Positions 7,882-15,369 of a stretch of DNA of 22,018 nt are shown one piece after another. The notes under the pieces were generated by a model that was not told the DNA's origin, made no database searches, and saw only the letters and a list, made by a program, of their open reading frames with translations. The DNA comes from Phycisphaerales bacterium. GTDB taxonomy: Bacteria > Planctomycetota > Phycisphaerae > Sedimentisphaerales > Anaerohalosphaeraceae. The stretch spans positions 1 to 22,018 of the forward strand of contig DSDH01000380.1 in the NCBI GenBank assembly GCA_011055475.1, given 5' to 3'. A program made the translations under genes and the position numbers. Positions within the stretch are counted from its first letter, which is position 1, and the number at the start of each line of letters is the position of its first letter.

Positions 7882-8427
7882 ATGGATGCGCCGAGAACGA
7901 ACGTTGCCGTCAGCGAATTGGCCTTCTCCCTCTACCAGCGGGCGCTGCATCCCGAGCTGTTTGACATTTACGGGCGGCGCCAACTGAAGACGGAGAAGTA
8001 CGAGACGCTCATCTGGGCGACCGGTTGTTCGCACGTCATCAGCGTTTTTGCGGGGCCGCTGTGCCTGACGGAGTTGATCTCGGCGCCGGGGCAGTTGCTG
8101 CCGAGGCGGGGCCTCATCGAGCGGTTTCAGTTCCACGGCCGCCGCACGCACAAGTGCACACTGAGCCGGGGACTGAGCTACATGACCGATTTCCAGGTGG
8201 AGAAGATGAGCCCGAACCTGTATCGCAAGAGTCATGGCGACCTGGAGCGGTTCGCGCGGAATCGCGGGCTGTTCGTGCGTTTTCCGAAACTGGCGGTCAG
8301 CGGGCTCGAGCCGTTCACCTACATTGACTTTGAGGCGCGGCGGGACGAATTGCACGTCCACGCCTTCCACGCGTTTCCGGATCAGGTGACCATCGTCAAG
8401 ACCCAGTCCCTGGTCGATTTCCACTGA
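7882..8427 (+). CDS. DUF2617 family protein
   Basis: This 181-residue soluble protein matches my recollection of the DUF2617 family (PF10936), known from planctomycetes and actinobacteria. The opening VSELAFSLYQRALHPELFDI (residues 9-28) and the following Trp-Ala-Thr/Gly-Cys-Ser-His segment are the recognisable parts. The remainder alternates short strands with basic patches and ends in ITIVKT-like strand residues (VTIVKTQSLVDF). There is no signal peptide or membrane segment. The family has no established function. The ATG at 7882 follows the promoter by about 40 bases with only a weak GCGGGTG ribosome site. The gene stands alone in its direction, and its 3' end is eight bases from a convergent small gene. 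Confidence 0.75.
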   Translation: MDAPRTNVAVSELAFSLYQRALHPELFDIYGRRQLKTEKYETLIWATGCSHVISVFAGPLCLTELISAPGQLLPRRGLIERFQFHGRRTHKCTLSRGLSYMTDFQVEKMSPNLYRKSHGDLERFARNRGLFVRFPKLAVSGLEPFTYIDFEARRDELHVHAFHAFPDQVTIVKTQSLVDFH

Positions 8428-8435
8428 TCCTTCGC

Positions 8436-8708
8436 CTACGAATCGGCTCGGCGCTTGGGCGTCTGTCGGTTGGCCTGGTCGATGAGCAGGCATTCGGGCG
8501 AGCCTTCCAGTCGCTTTGTCAGCCGCTCGGGCAACTGGCCTTTCGTCATGCGTTCAAGTATGTTCGTCAGGGCGCGGCACGTGTAGAACGGGCGGTTTTC
8601 GATGGTCTCGACGCCGATGATGCCCAACGTCTCATCACCGCTCGCCTCGACGTAGGCGGCGTAGATCGGGCAGATTTCCGTTCGTGGGCAGATCATACTG
8701 TGCTTCAT
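8436..8708 (-). CDS. Small four-cysteine protein of unknown function
   Basis: The 90-residue product is not one I recognise. It has C7, C13, C44 and C73, with CPRTEICPIY at residues 7-16; the first two cysteines are each followed by proline. This arrangement could bind a metal or an iron-sulfur cluster, but no established motif is complete. There is no signal peptide or membrane segment. The C-terminus is basic (PKRRADS). A strong AGGGAGGA site lies about seven bases before the ATG at 8708 and fixes the start. It follows the TPR-like membrane protein gene on the same strand after 84 bases, so the two may be co-transcribed. Confidence 0.65.
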   Translation of the reverse strand: MKHSMICPRTEICPIYAAYVEASGDETLGIIGVETIENRPFYTCRALTNILERMTKGQLPERLTKRLEGSPECLLIDQANRQTPKRRADS

Positions 8709-8792
8709 GCTCGTCCTCCCTGGTCTGACGCCCTCCGGGTCATGCTCCCCGACCGGCGGTGCAGCAGCGGCCGCCACGCCCTGCGGCCCACA

Positions 8793-9866
8793 TCACGTGC
8801 CGGGGGCCGACGCGTGATCCGGCCCCGCGGGCGAACGGGTCGCATGAGGGACCGAGGCCGTCTGCGCCGGTTGGTCCTGGCTTCTGTTCTCGTGCCTGGC
8901 CCGAAGCTCGAGGATGTCGAGTTTGCCGCGGATCTCGTGGGCCATGCGGCTATTGGGGAAATCCTGGATGATCTGCCGGCCGGTCTCCAGGGCGCTGCGC
9001 CACTGGTTCTCCGTGACGGCCAGCGAGAACCGCACGCCCAGGTTATGCAGCTTCATCTTGAAGACGCTGCTGGCCGCGTCCTGCAGGGCCAGTCCCTCGC
9101 TCGGCGTCAGATACGGGTCCAGCTCCTTGAGGATTTCGAGGCTGCGATCGGTGTCCTTAGCGAGGACGGCCTCGTCCCAGAGGGCCAACAGCTCCTTTTT
9201 TCGAGCGTCGCGGATCTGCTTGAGTTTGGCCCGGACCCCTTTGGCCTCATGGCTGTGGGGGTAGGCCCGGATGAGGTTGTCGGCGGCCCGGTAGGCCTGC
9301 GTCCAGCGATACTCGCGGCCGAGTTTGAGGATGTGGTTGACGGCCTGGCGGATACGCTCCTTCTCGGTGGCATTGCGGTATTGTTGAGCGGTCTGGCGCA
9401 GTTGAGCGGCCAGGCTCTGGTATTCGGTCTTTCGCTCCATCGCGCTGATCATGGCGTTGGTGGCGTCGAACTCGTGGGCGTGCAGCTTGGCGATGACCGC
9501 CTCGGCCAGCTCGGTCCGTTCGGCGTCGCGAAAGGCGATGCTCTTGGCGGCGTCGCCGAGGCGGACGGCCTGGGCGATCTGAGCCAGCAGGTTGTTGTTG
9601 CGGCTGATCATCTCGCCGACGTTGTCCAGCCGGTCGCCGTTTTCCTTGATGCTCCGGATGGTTTCCTGATTGGAGAGCAGAAACGCGAAAAAGGCCACCC
9701 AGAAAGCCACTATCATGACAAGGATGCCGATGGTGCCGAGGCTCTCATTGTCGCCGATGGCGCCGACGAGACTACATACGATACCGATCGTCGCCAGCAG
9801 GGCGATCAGGACGTGCCAGCCGAACCGCCAAAGCTGAAAGCGTTTGAGGGCCGTGCGAATCTTCAT
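8793..9866 (-). CDS. Two-TM membrane protein with TPR-like helical domain
   Basis: The 357-residue product starts with a short basic segment and two closely spaced membrane helices (about 18-39 and 43-65), giving a hairpin in the inner membrane. A charged helical linker follows (about 66-130, probably coiled coil). From about 150 to 330 there are helical pairs with TPR-like features: aromatic/small alternation, and AYPHSHEAKGVRAKL and DFPNSRMAHEIRGKL, which resemble the loop and following helix of TPR/BamD-like repeats. The last 25 residues are low-complexity and polar. Both termini should face the cytoplasm by the positive-inside rule. AGGAG nine bases upstream supports the ATG at 9866. The function is unknown; a scaffold role is plausible from the repeats only. 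Confidence 0.7.
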   Translation of the reverse strand: MKIRTALKRFQLWRFGWHVLIALLATIGIVCSLVGAIGDNESLGTIGILVMIVAFWVAFFAFLLSNQETIRSIKENGDRLDNVGEMISRNNNLLAQIAQAVRLGDAAKSIAFRDAERTELAEAVIAKLHAHEFDATNAMISAMERKTEYQSLAAQLRQTAQQYRNATEKERIRQAVNHILKLGREYRWTQAYRAADNLIRAYPHSHEAKGVRAKLKQIRDARKKELLALWDEAVLAKDTDRSLEILKELDPYLTPSEGLALQDAASSVFKMKLHNLGVRFSLAVTENQWRSALETGRQIIQDFPNSRMAHEIRGKLDILELRARHENRSQDQPAQTASVPHATRSPAGPDHASAPGT

Positions 9867-10352
9867 CCGTCCAACTCCTGTTCCTTGCTCCGTCAACGTC
9901 AGTCTACCACCTTTCAGACGTATCAGGAATCCCAAAAATCGCAGTTCGCCATAAATCGATCATGGGCGGCAAGATCCGCCGGGGCGACCTCGTCGCCGGC
10001 CGTTGCCCTGAAGGATCGCGTTGCCTGGCGACAACATGCGGGGGCGGACATGCCAACTTGCCTGCGGTTGCGTTTTATCCCCCTCCGATGTTGGCGGCCT
10101 GACTGTCAGGATGGCCGGGTCGGAATCCGGCCTGTTGCCGGGCGGCAACACGTCGCTACAGACCGTACAGCCTGTATCCTCCGATTCATCGCGATGTTCC
10201 CGCGTCAAGGCCCCCCTGGCGGCCCTCTGAGGGGTGGCGGCAATGCCCGATAAGACCTTGCGCCGGGGACTGGAATGCGGGTTGCTAATTTAGTGGGGAA
10301 GCCGGCTCATGCGCCGGGTATGATCCGGAACAGCGTTTGGGAGAGGGACCTG
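9867..10352. other. Long intergenic region rich in inverted repeats
   Basis: These 486 bases lie between divergent genes. I see no convincing protein gene: short open frames here lack ribosome sites and family similarity. The region contains GGCGAC-ctc-GTCGCC at 9983-9997 and three consecutive inverted repeats at 10098-10150, listed separately. No clear sigma70 promoter was found for the downstream small gene. A short non-coding RNA is possible but unproven. Confidence 0.5.
10098..10150. repeat. Three back-to-back inverted repeats
   Basis: CCTGAC-t-GTCAGG occupies 10098-10110. GGCCGG-(8 bases)-CCGGCC occupies 10113-10132. TGTTGCCG-gg-CGGCAACA occupies 10133-10150 with no gap from the previous one. 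All arms are perfect. Nothing follows that looks like a U-tract, so this is not a standard terminator. It may be part of a structured RNA or a protein-binding site. Confidence 0.45.
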
Positions 10353-10610
10353 ATGGACAGCTCGGAACTGGAAAAGCAGTTGAACGACCTGGTCAATGAG
10401 ATTGGCTCAATCCCGGAATCCCGCCGCGACAAGATCATCCAACTGGCCCGGCGGGCTAAGGAATCCCGCAAGAAGCTCCACCGGAGCATGGACGAACTGC
10501 AAAGTTCGCTTGATTATCTCCGCATCAGCATCAAGTACATGATGTTTGACGTGGAGGCCACCCGGCGGGAGAACAAGTACCTCCGCAAGCTTCTGGAAGA
10601 CCGGGAGTAA
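10353..10610 (+). CDS. Small coiled-coil protein of unknown function
   Basis: The 85-residue product is almost entirely charged amphipathic helix, with Leu/Ile/Met spaced in heptad fashion from residue 6 to the end (DRE). Only residues 20-24 (SIPES) contain helix-breaking positions, so it probably forms two helices that pair or dimerise. It has no signal peptide, membrane segment or cysteine. A purine-rich GGGAGAGGGA ends five bases before the ATG at 10353 and fixes the start; open frame further upstream lacks such a site. A hairpin with a short U-tract 72 bases after the stop may terminate it, separating it from clpC. I do not recognise a family. Confidence 0.68.
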   Translation: MDSSELEKQLNDLVNEIGSIPESRRDKIIQLARRAKESRKKLHRSMDELQSSLDYLRISIKYMMFDVEATRRENKYLRKLLEDRE

Positions 10611-10682
10611 AAACAACTGGTCCAGGCCTTGCGGAAGCGTTTTAACCCCGGTGACAGGCCCGTCCTGGGGGGAGGCGACCAA

Positions 10683-10702
10683 GGGCGGATTCGCCCATTT
10701 TT
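10683..10702 (+). terminator. Weak rho-independent terminator after the 85-residue protein gene
   Basis: GGGCG (10683-10687), loop GATT, CGCCC (10692-10696), then A and five T. The stem is only 5 bp but all G:C. A competing pairing, CCAAGGG (10679-10685) with CCCTTGG (10705-10711), shares bases with the left arm, so the two folds are mutually exclusive. Confidence 0.45.
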
Positions 10703-10752
10703 GCCCCTTGGGGCGAAAGTAAAGCGGCACTTTTGTCGATACCTTCCGTGGC

Positions 10753-10769
10753 CAATAAGCGTCTTATTG
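10753..10769. promoter_or_regulatory. Palindrome upstream of clpC, possible operator
   Basis: CAATAAG-cgt-CTTATTG is a perfect 7+3+7 inverted repeat. Its core ATAAG-N3-CTTAT is the same, with equal spacing, as the palindrome before the DUF2617 promoter. It lies about 106 bases before the clpC -35 box, which is far for a simple repressor site. Confidence 0.4.
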
Positions 10770-10875
10770 ACAGTCCTTTGCGCTGCCTGCGACGCCCCAA
10801 ATCGGCCTGCTGTGCCTGCGTGGCAAACCATAACGGCTCCTGCTGCGTATGCTTAGAAAGGATAGACAACGTGGT

Positions 10876-10903
10876 TTGACATCATCGGGGGCGACCGTAC
10901 AAT
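10876..10903 (+). promoter_or_regulatory. Sigma70-type promoter for clpC
   Basis: TTGACA (10876-10881), a perfect -35 box, is followed after 16 bases by TACAAT (10898-10903). Transcription would start near 10910, about 39 bases before the clpC ATG. TAGGGA at 10938-10943 serves as ribosome site. Confidence 0.72.
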
Positions 10904-10948
10904 GGGTGGTTCTTGTGGTACACACTACACGCGAGTTAGGGATATGGC

Positions 10949-13453
10949 ATGTTTGAACGCTTTACGGACCGCGCACGGAAGGTAATGGCCCTGGCCAACC
11001 AAGAGGCCCAGCGCTTTAATCACGAGTACATCGGCACCGAGCACATCCTCCTCGGCCTGGTCAAGGAGGGCAGCGGCGTCGGCGCCAACGTGCTCAAGAA
11101 TCTGGACGTGGACATTAAGAAGCTGCGTCTCGAGATCGAAAAACTCGTCAAGAGCGGCCCCGACATGGTGACGATGGGCAAGCTGCCCCAGACCCCGCGG
11201 GCCAAGAAGGTCATCGAGTATGCGATCGAGGAGGCACGGGCCCTGAATCATAACTACGTGGGCACCGAGCACATTCTGCTGGGTCTGCTGCGGGAGACCG
11301 AGGGCATCGCCGCCCAGGTGTTGATGAACTTGGGGCTCAAGCTGGAGGACGTTCGTCAGGAGGTGTTGAACCTGCTGGGGGCGGGGGTGGACACCAGTTA
11401 CCAGAACATGGGCATGAAGGCCGCCTCGCCCGGGGCTCAGAAGGGCAAGAGCAAGACGCCGGCGCTGGACAGTTTCGGTCGTGATTTGACCGAACTGGCC
11501 GACCGCCACGAGTTGGATCCGGTCATCGGGCGGATCAACGAGATCGAGCGGCTGGTGCAGATTCTCTGCCGACGGACGAAGAACAACCCCGTCCTGCTGG
11601 GCGAGGCCGGCGTGGGCAAGACCGCCATCGTGGAGGGTCTGGCCCAGCGGATCGTCGATCACGAGGTGCCGGAGATCCTCAAGGAGAAGCGGTTGGTCGT
11701 GCTCGATCTGGCGCTGATGGTGGCCGGCACGAAGTACCGTGGCCAGTTTGAGGAGCGGATCAAGGCGGTCATCAATGAGGTTCGCCGGGCCGGCAACGTG
11801 ATTCTCTTCGTCGACGAGCTGCACACGCTGGTCGGGGCCGGCGGCGCGGAGGGGGCGATCGACGCCTCCAACGTGCTCAAGCCCGCTTTGGCCCGCGGCG
11901 AGGTGCAGTGCATCGGGGCGACGACCTACGACGAGTACCGCAAGTACATCGAGAAGGACGCCGCCCTGGAGCGGCGGTTCCAGACCATACCGGTTGAGCC
12001 GCCCACCAAGGAAGAGGCCGTGGCTATCCTGAAGGGTCTGCGGGATCGCTATGAGGCCCACCACAAGGTCCGGTTCACCGATGAGGCCCTGTACGCGGCG
12101 GTCGAGCTGTCGGTGCGATACGTGTCCGGGCGGTGTCTGCCGGACAAGGCGATTGACGTGATCGACGAGGCGGGGGCCCGCGTGCGGCTCAAGAACATGA
12201 CGCCGCCGCCGGACCTGGCGCAGATCGAGGCCCGGATTGAAAAGCTCCAGGCCGAGAAAGATGAGGCCGTTCGGAGCGCCGATTACGAGCGGGCCGCGGC
12301 CCTGCGGGATGAGGCGCAAAAGCTGCTCGATGAGAAGGCCGAACTGCAGCGGCAGTGGCAGGCCGACAGCGGCGAGATCGTCGGCGAGGTGGATGGCGAG
12401 GTGATCGCCGAGGTCGTCAGCAAGATGACGGGCATTCCGTTGACCCGGCTGGAGAAACAGGAGGCCCAGCGGCTGCTGGAGCTCGAGGACGAGCTGCACA
12501 AGACGGTCGTCTCGCAGCACGAAGCGATCAACGCCGTCGCCAAGGCGGTGCGTCGCAGCCGAAGCGGCCTGAAGGACCCGAACCGGCCGATGGGCAGCTT
12601 CATTTTCATCGGCCCCAGCGGCGTGGGTAAGACGCTGCTCGCCCGCGCCTTGGCCGAGTTCATGTTCGGCGATGCCGATGCGCTCATCCAAATCGACATG
12701 AGCGAGTATATGGAAAAGCACAACGTCAGCCGGCTGGTGGGCGCGCCGCCCGGCTACGTGGGCTACGAAGAGGGCGGCCAACTCACCGAGCGGATCCGTC
12801 GCCGGCCCTACGCGGTGCTGCTGCTCGATGAGATCGAAAAGGCGCACCCCGATGTATACAACATGCTGCTGCAGATCATGGAGGAAGGGCGGCTGACCGA
12901 CTCGTTCGGGCGGCACGTCGACTTCCGCAACGTGATTCTGATCATGACCAGCAACATCGGTGCCGACCTGATCAAGAACCAGTCCGGTTTCGGTTTCGGC
13001 AAGCGCACCGAGCAGGCCAATTACGAGAAGATGAAGGAACTGCTCGACAAGGAGATCGAGCGGCACTTCCGGCCCGAGTTCCTCAACCGGCTGGATGCCA
13101 AGATCGTCTTCCGCGCCCTGACGCGGGAGGACCTGCAGACGATCGTTGAATACGAGCTCAACAAAGTGTTCAAGCGGCTGGTGGAGCACGGCCTGCACCT
13201 GGAGCTCAACGATGCGGCCAAGGAGTTCCTCATCGACAAGGGATTCAACCCCGAGTTCGGGGCGCGGCCGCTGCGGCGGGCCATCGAGCATTACATCGAG
13301 GACCCGCTCAGCGAGCGGATGCTCCGCGGCGAGTTCAAGGACAAGAATGTCATCAAGATCACCGTGCAGGAGGAGGACGCCCTGCGATTCGAGGGCGTGC
13401 GGGATGACTCGGCCACGGAGAAGACCGAGGCCGTACTGCACTCCGAATCCTGA
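10949..13453 (+). CDS. clpC: ATP-dependent Clp protease ATP-binding subunit ClpC
   Basis: ClpC is a hexameric AAA+ unfoldase that feeds substrates to ClpP in the cytoplasm. The 834-residue protein has a typical start (MFERFTDRARKVMALANQEA) and two Clp N-repeats, each with an IGTEHILLGL- or VGTEHILLGL-type core (about residues 29 and 105). The first AAA+ domain has Walker A GEAGVGKT near 218 and Walker B ILFVDELH. A UVR-type coiled-coil middle domain lies around 420-470 (ADYERAAALRDEAQ), which marks ClpC rather than ClpA or ClpB. The second AAA+ domain has Walker A GPSGVGKT near 555 and Walker B VLLLDEIEKAHPDV. The D2 small domain includes FNPEFGARPLRRAIE. Length and order are normal. The gene appears monocistronic, with its own promoter and terminator. 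No mcsA, mcsB or ctsR neighbour is visible, so control differs from the Firmicute clpC operon. Confidence 0.97.
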   Translation: MFERFTDRARKVMALANQEAQRFNHEYIGTEHILLGLVKEGSGVGANVLKNLDVDIKKLRLEIEKLVKSGPDMVTMGKLPQTPRAKKVIEYAIEEARALNHNYVGTEHILLGLLRETEGIAAQVLMNLGLKLEDVRQEVLNLLGAGVDTSYQNMGMKAASPGAQKGKSKTPALDSFGRDLTELADRHELDPVIGRINEIERLVQILCRRTKNNPVLLGEAGVGKTAIVEGLAQRIVDHEVPEILKEKRLVVLDLALMVAGTKYRGQFEERIKAVINEVRRAGNVILFVDELHTLVGAGGAEGAIDASNVLKPALARGEVQCIGATTYDEYRKYIEKDAALERRFQTIPVEPPTKEEAVAILKGLRDRYEAHHKVRFTDEALYAAVELSVRYVSGRCLPDKAIDVIDEAGARVRLKNMTPPPDLAQIEARIEKLQAEKDEAVRSADYERAAALRDEAQKLLDEKAELQRQWQADSGEIVGEVDGEVIAEVVSKMTGIPLTRLEKQEAQRLLELEDELHKTVVSQHEAINAVAKAVRRSRSGLKDPNRPMGSFIFIGPSGVGKTLLARALAEFMFGDADALIQIDMSEYMEKHNVSRLVGAPPGYVGYEEGGQLTERIRRRPYAVLLLDEIEKAHPDVYNMLLQIMEEGRLTDSFGRHVDFRNVILIMTSNIGADLIKNQSGFGFGKRTEQANYEKMKELLDKEIERHFRPEFLNRLDAKIVFRALTREDLQTIVEYELNKVFKRLVEHGLHLELNDAAKEFLIDKGFNPEFGARPLRRAIEHYIEDPLSERMLRGEFKDKNVIKITVQEEDALRFEGVRDDSATEKTEAVLHSES

Positions 13454-13476
13454 GTCCAGGATCATGTCACAGATCG

Positions 13477-13508
13477 AAACGGCGGGTCATTATGGCCCGC
13501 CGTTTTTT
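13477..13508 (+). terminator. Rho-independent terminator of clpC
   Basis: ACGGCGGG (13479-13486) pairs with CCCGCCGT (13496-13503) across a 9-base loop. Adenines before the stem and a run of six T (13503-13508) complete a strong intrinsic terminator 24 bases after the clpC stop. Confidence 0.9.
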
Positions 13509-13644
13509 CTTTCCACCCGTCTCCTCGATGGGCCATCCTCCCCGCGAACATGGATTTTCGGCGGATTTGGCGTAACCGAAGGGCCCGCCGGGCTACTATC
13601 CCCTCAGAAGAGCAGGGAAGCAGGAATTGTCAGAGGGCAGGGCC

Positions 13645-13863
13645 ATGAACGCGAGCCTATTGAAATCCGAACAGTTTTCCGAAGAATTGTACTTCATGTT
13701 GATGACATCGTCGCTGCGGGACCGGGTGCGGGCGTTGGGCGCCCGGCACGGCCTGGAGGGCCGGGCCTTGCGGAGCGAGATTCTCAGCGTGGGCGAGCCC
13801 GTTACGCGGCGTATCGAAATCTCGATGCGGGACGGTGGCGCCCCGTCGGTCCGGCGGGCATGA
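13645..13863 (+). CDS. Small hypothetical protein (72 residues)
   Basis: The product is soluble, with a helical N-terminal half (SLLKSEQFSEELYFMLMTSS) and a basic C-terminal half rich in Arg and Gly. I recognise no family or motif. The ATG at 13645 has GAGGG and AGGG upstream. It lies between the clpC terminator and the metallopeptidase gene, whose start is about 100 bases downstream. TACTAT at 13594-13599 could be a -10 box, but its best -35 partner is 21 bases away. It may be a real small gene or a chance open frame; the ribosome site is the main support. Confidence 0.45.
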   Translation: MNASLLKSEQFSEELYFMLMTSSLRDRVRALGARHGLEGRALRSEILSVGEPVTRRIEISMRDGGAPSVRRA

Positions 13864-13965
13864 GGCCATGACGGCATACCGGTGCGAGGGACGGGCAATC
13901 CTGGTAGAATACAGAGGCCGGATCGTTTGAGACGCATCGAGACTATCTTCGTGAGTGAGGGTCCT

Positions 13966-15354
13966 ATGGAGTACCGAGGGGTTGTGTTGACGGCTGCGCT
14001 GCTGATTCTGGTCGGCGGTGGTGCCTTGCGTGCGGAGGTCCAGGTCACGGTCGGGCACCACCCTCCCGGCGAGGCGACGGCCGAGTTCCGTTTCGAGAAG
14101 ATGCCTTGCCCGTCCCGGAATGATGCCGCCACGGAGGCGGCCTTCGTTGTGATCGACGGCGGCGGGGATCGCAATGGGGGCCCCCTGGACCGGCTCCGTG
14201 ATGGCAAGGTCCCCACGGAGGAAGACCAGCCGGCCGAGAACTTCTTCTTTGCCGCCGGGACCGCGGGCGGACGCCTTCGGATCGACTTGGGCCAGGTGAT
14301 CGACGTCGCGCAGGTCAACACCTATTCATGGCACCCGAACACGCGGGGGCCGCAGGTGTATACGTTGTATCTGGCCGACGGCAATGTCGAAGGATTCAAT
14401 TCCATTCCCCAGGCAGGGGTTGACCCGGGCGCGTGCGGCTGGACGCGTATTGCGGCGGTCGACACACGGCCCACGCAAGGGCGGGGCGGCGGACAATATG
14501 CGGTCAGCATCTTGGATTCGACCGGCGTGCTCGGCCGGGCCCGTTACGTGTTGTTCGATGTATCCCGCACCGAGGCCGACGACCCCTTCGGCAATACGTT
14601 CTACAGCGAGATCGATGTTGTAGCGGCCGATGCAGGCCCCGCGCTGCCTGCGGTGCCGGCGATTGAGCCCGCCGGCCCAATCCAGCAGCATACCGTTGAA
14701 ACCGAAGACGGACGGTACCGGATCGTCATTGACACGACCGCGGCGCCCGACCTGACCGAGTGGGCCCGCGGTGAATTGGCCCCCGTGGTTCGACAGTGGT
14801 ATCCGAGAATCGTGGACATGCTGCCGAGCGAGGGATACCAGGCCCCGACGCAGCTCAGCATCGTCTTCCGGGACATGCAGGGCGTGGCGGCCACGAGCGG
14901 AACCCGCGTGCACTGCGCCGCCCGGTGGTTCCGCGGACAATTGAAGGGCGAGGCCAAGGGCGCCGTCGTGCACGAGCTGGTGCACGTGGTCCAGCAGTAT
15001 GGTCTGGCCCGACGCGCCAACCGCAACGCGACCCGGACGCCCGGTTGGTTGGTCGAGGGCATCGCCGACTACATTCGCTGGTTCCTCTACGAACCCGAGA
15101 CGCGCGGCGCTGAGATCTCGGCCGCCGGACTGTCGCGGGCGCGCTACGATGCCAGCTACCGTGTGTCGGCCAATTTCATCAACTGGGTGGTTGAGAACCA
15201 CGATAAGGACCTGGTTCGCAAGCTCAACGCCGCGGCACGACAGGGCCGCTACAGCGACGCGTTGTGGAAAGAATACACTGGCCACACTGTCGAGGAACTC
15301 GGCGAGCAGTGGAAACAAAGCCTGGCGGACCGGCTCAATCGTTCAGCGGGATGA
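13966..15354 (+). CDS. Secreted discoidin-like / basic secretory protein (BSP) family metallopeptidase
   Basis: The 462-residue product has a Sec signal peptide (residues 1-23, probable cleavage after ALRA). Residues 95-220 look like a discoidin/F5-8 type C carbohydrate-binding fold, with GRLRIDLGQVIDVAQVNTYS and a closing YSEIDVV strand. A short Pro/Ala linker leads to a catalytic region like the plant basic secretory protein family (PF04450). Zinc motif HELVH (336-340) is followed by VQQYG, and PGWLVEGIADYIRW (359-372) matches the family signature, with its acidic residues candidates for the third ligand. It should act outside the cytoplasm, perhaps attached to polysaccharide through the first domain. 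GAGGG five bases upstream supports the ATG at 13966. The natural substrate is unknown. The gene converges on the RNase HI-PurN gene with 15 bases between. Confidence 0.84.
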   Translation: MEYRGVVLTAALLILVGGGALRAEVQVTVGHHPPGEATAEFRFEKMPCPSRNDAATEAAFVVIDGGGDRNGGPLDRLRDGKVPTEEDQPAENFFFAAGTAGGRLRIDLGQVIDVAQVNTYSWHPNTRGPQVYTLYLADGNVEGFNSIPQAGVDPGACGWTRIAAVDTRPTQGRGGGQYAVSILDSTGVLGRARYVLFDVSRTEADDPFGNTFYSEIDVVAADAGPALPAVPAIEPAGPIQQHTVETEDGRYRIVIDTTAAPDLTEWARGELAPVVRQWYPRIVDMLPSEGYQAPTQLSIVFRDMQGVAATSGTRVHCAARWFRGQLKGEAKGAVVHELVHVVQQYGLARRANRNATRTPGWLVEGIADYIRWFLYEPETRGAEISAAGLSRARYDASYRVSANFINWVVENHDKDLVRKLNAAARQGRYSDALWKEYTGHTVEELGEQWKQSLADRLNRSAG

Positions 15355-15369
15355 GCATTTCCGACGGTG

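Larger units (their letters stand above)
10611..10948. other. Intergenic region upstream of clpC
   Basis: This 338-base stretch holds a terminator-like hairpin (10683-10702), a 7+3+7 palindrome (10753-10769) and a near-consensus promoter (10876-10903), each listed separately. I see no protein gene here. A second TTGACA at 10767-10772 overlaps the palindrome but has no -10 partner. No CIRCE or CtsR-type heat-shock operator is visible. Confidence 0.6.

Noticed and set aside
8700..10253. A 517-residue plus-strand open frame
   Set aside because: It is antisense to the TPR-like membrane protein, which has a good ribosome site and membrane helices; the plus-strand product shows no recognisable domain.
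10767..10772. TTGACA as a second clpC -35 box
   Set aside because: No acceptable -10 hexamer lies 15-19 bases downstream; the later promoter at 10876-10903 is much better.
10925..13465. An 846-residue open frame on the minus strand covering all of clpC
   Set aside because: It mirrors clpC in GC-rich DNA, has low-complexity Leu/Val/His/Asp composition, no ribosome site and no family similarity. Such antisense frames arise from codon bias.
13567..13599. TTGGCG with TACTAT as a promoter for the 72-residue gene
   Set aside because: The spacer is 21 bases, too long for a normal sigma70 promoter.
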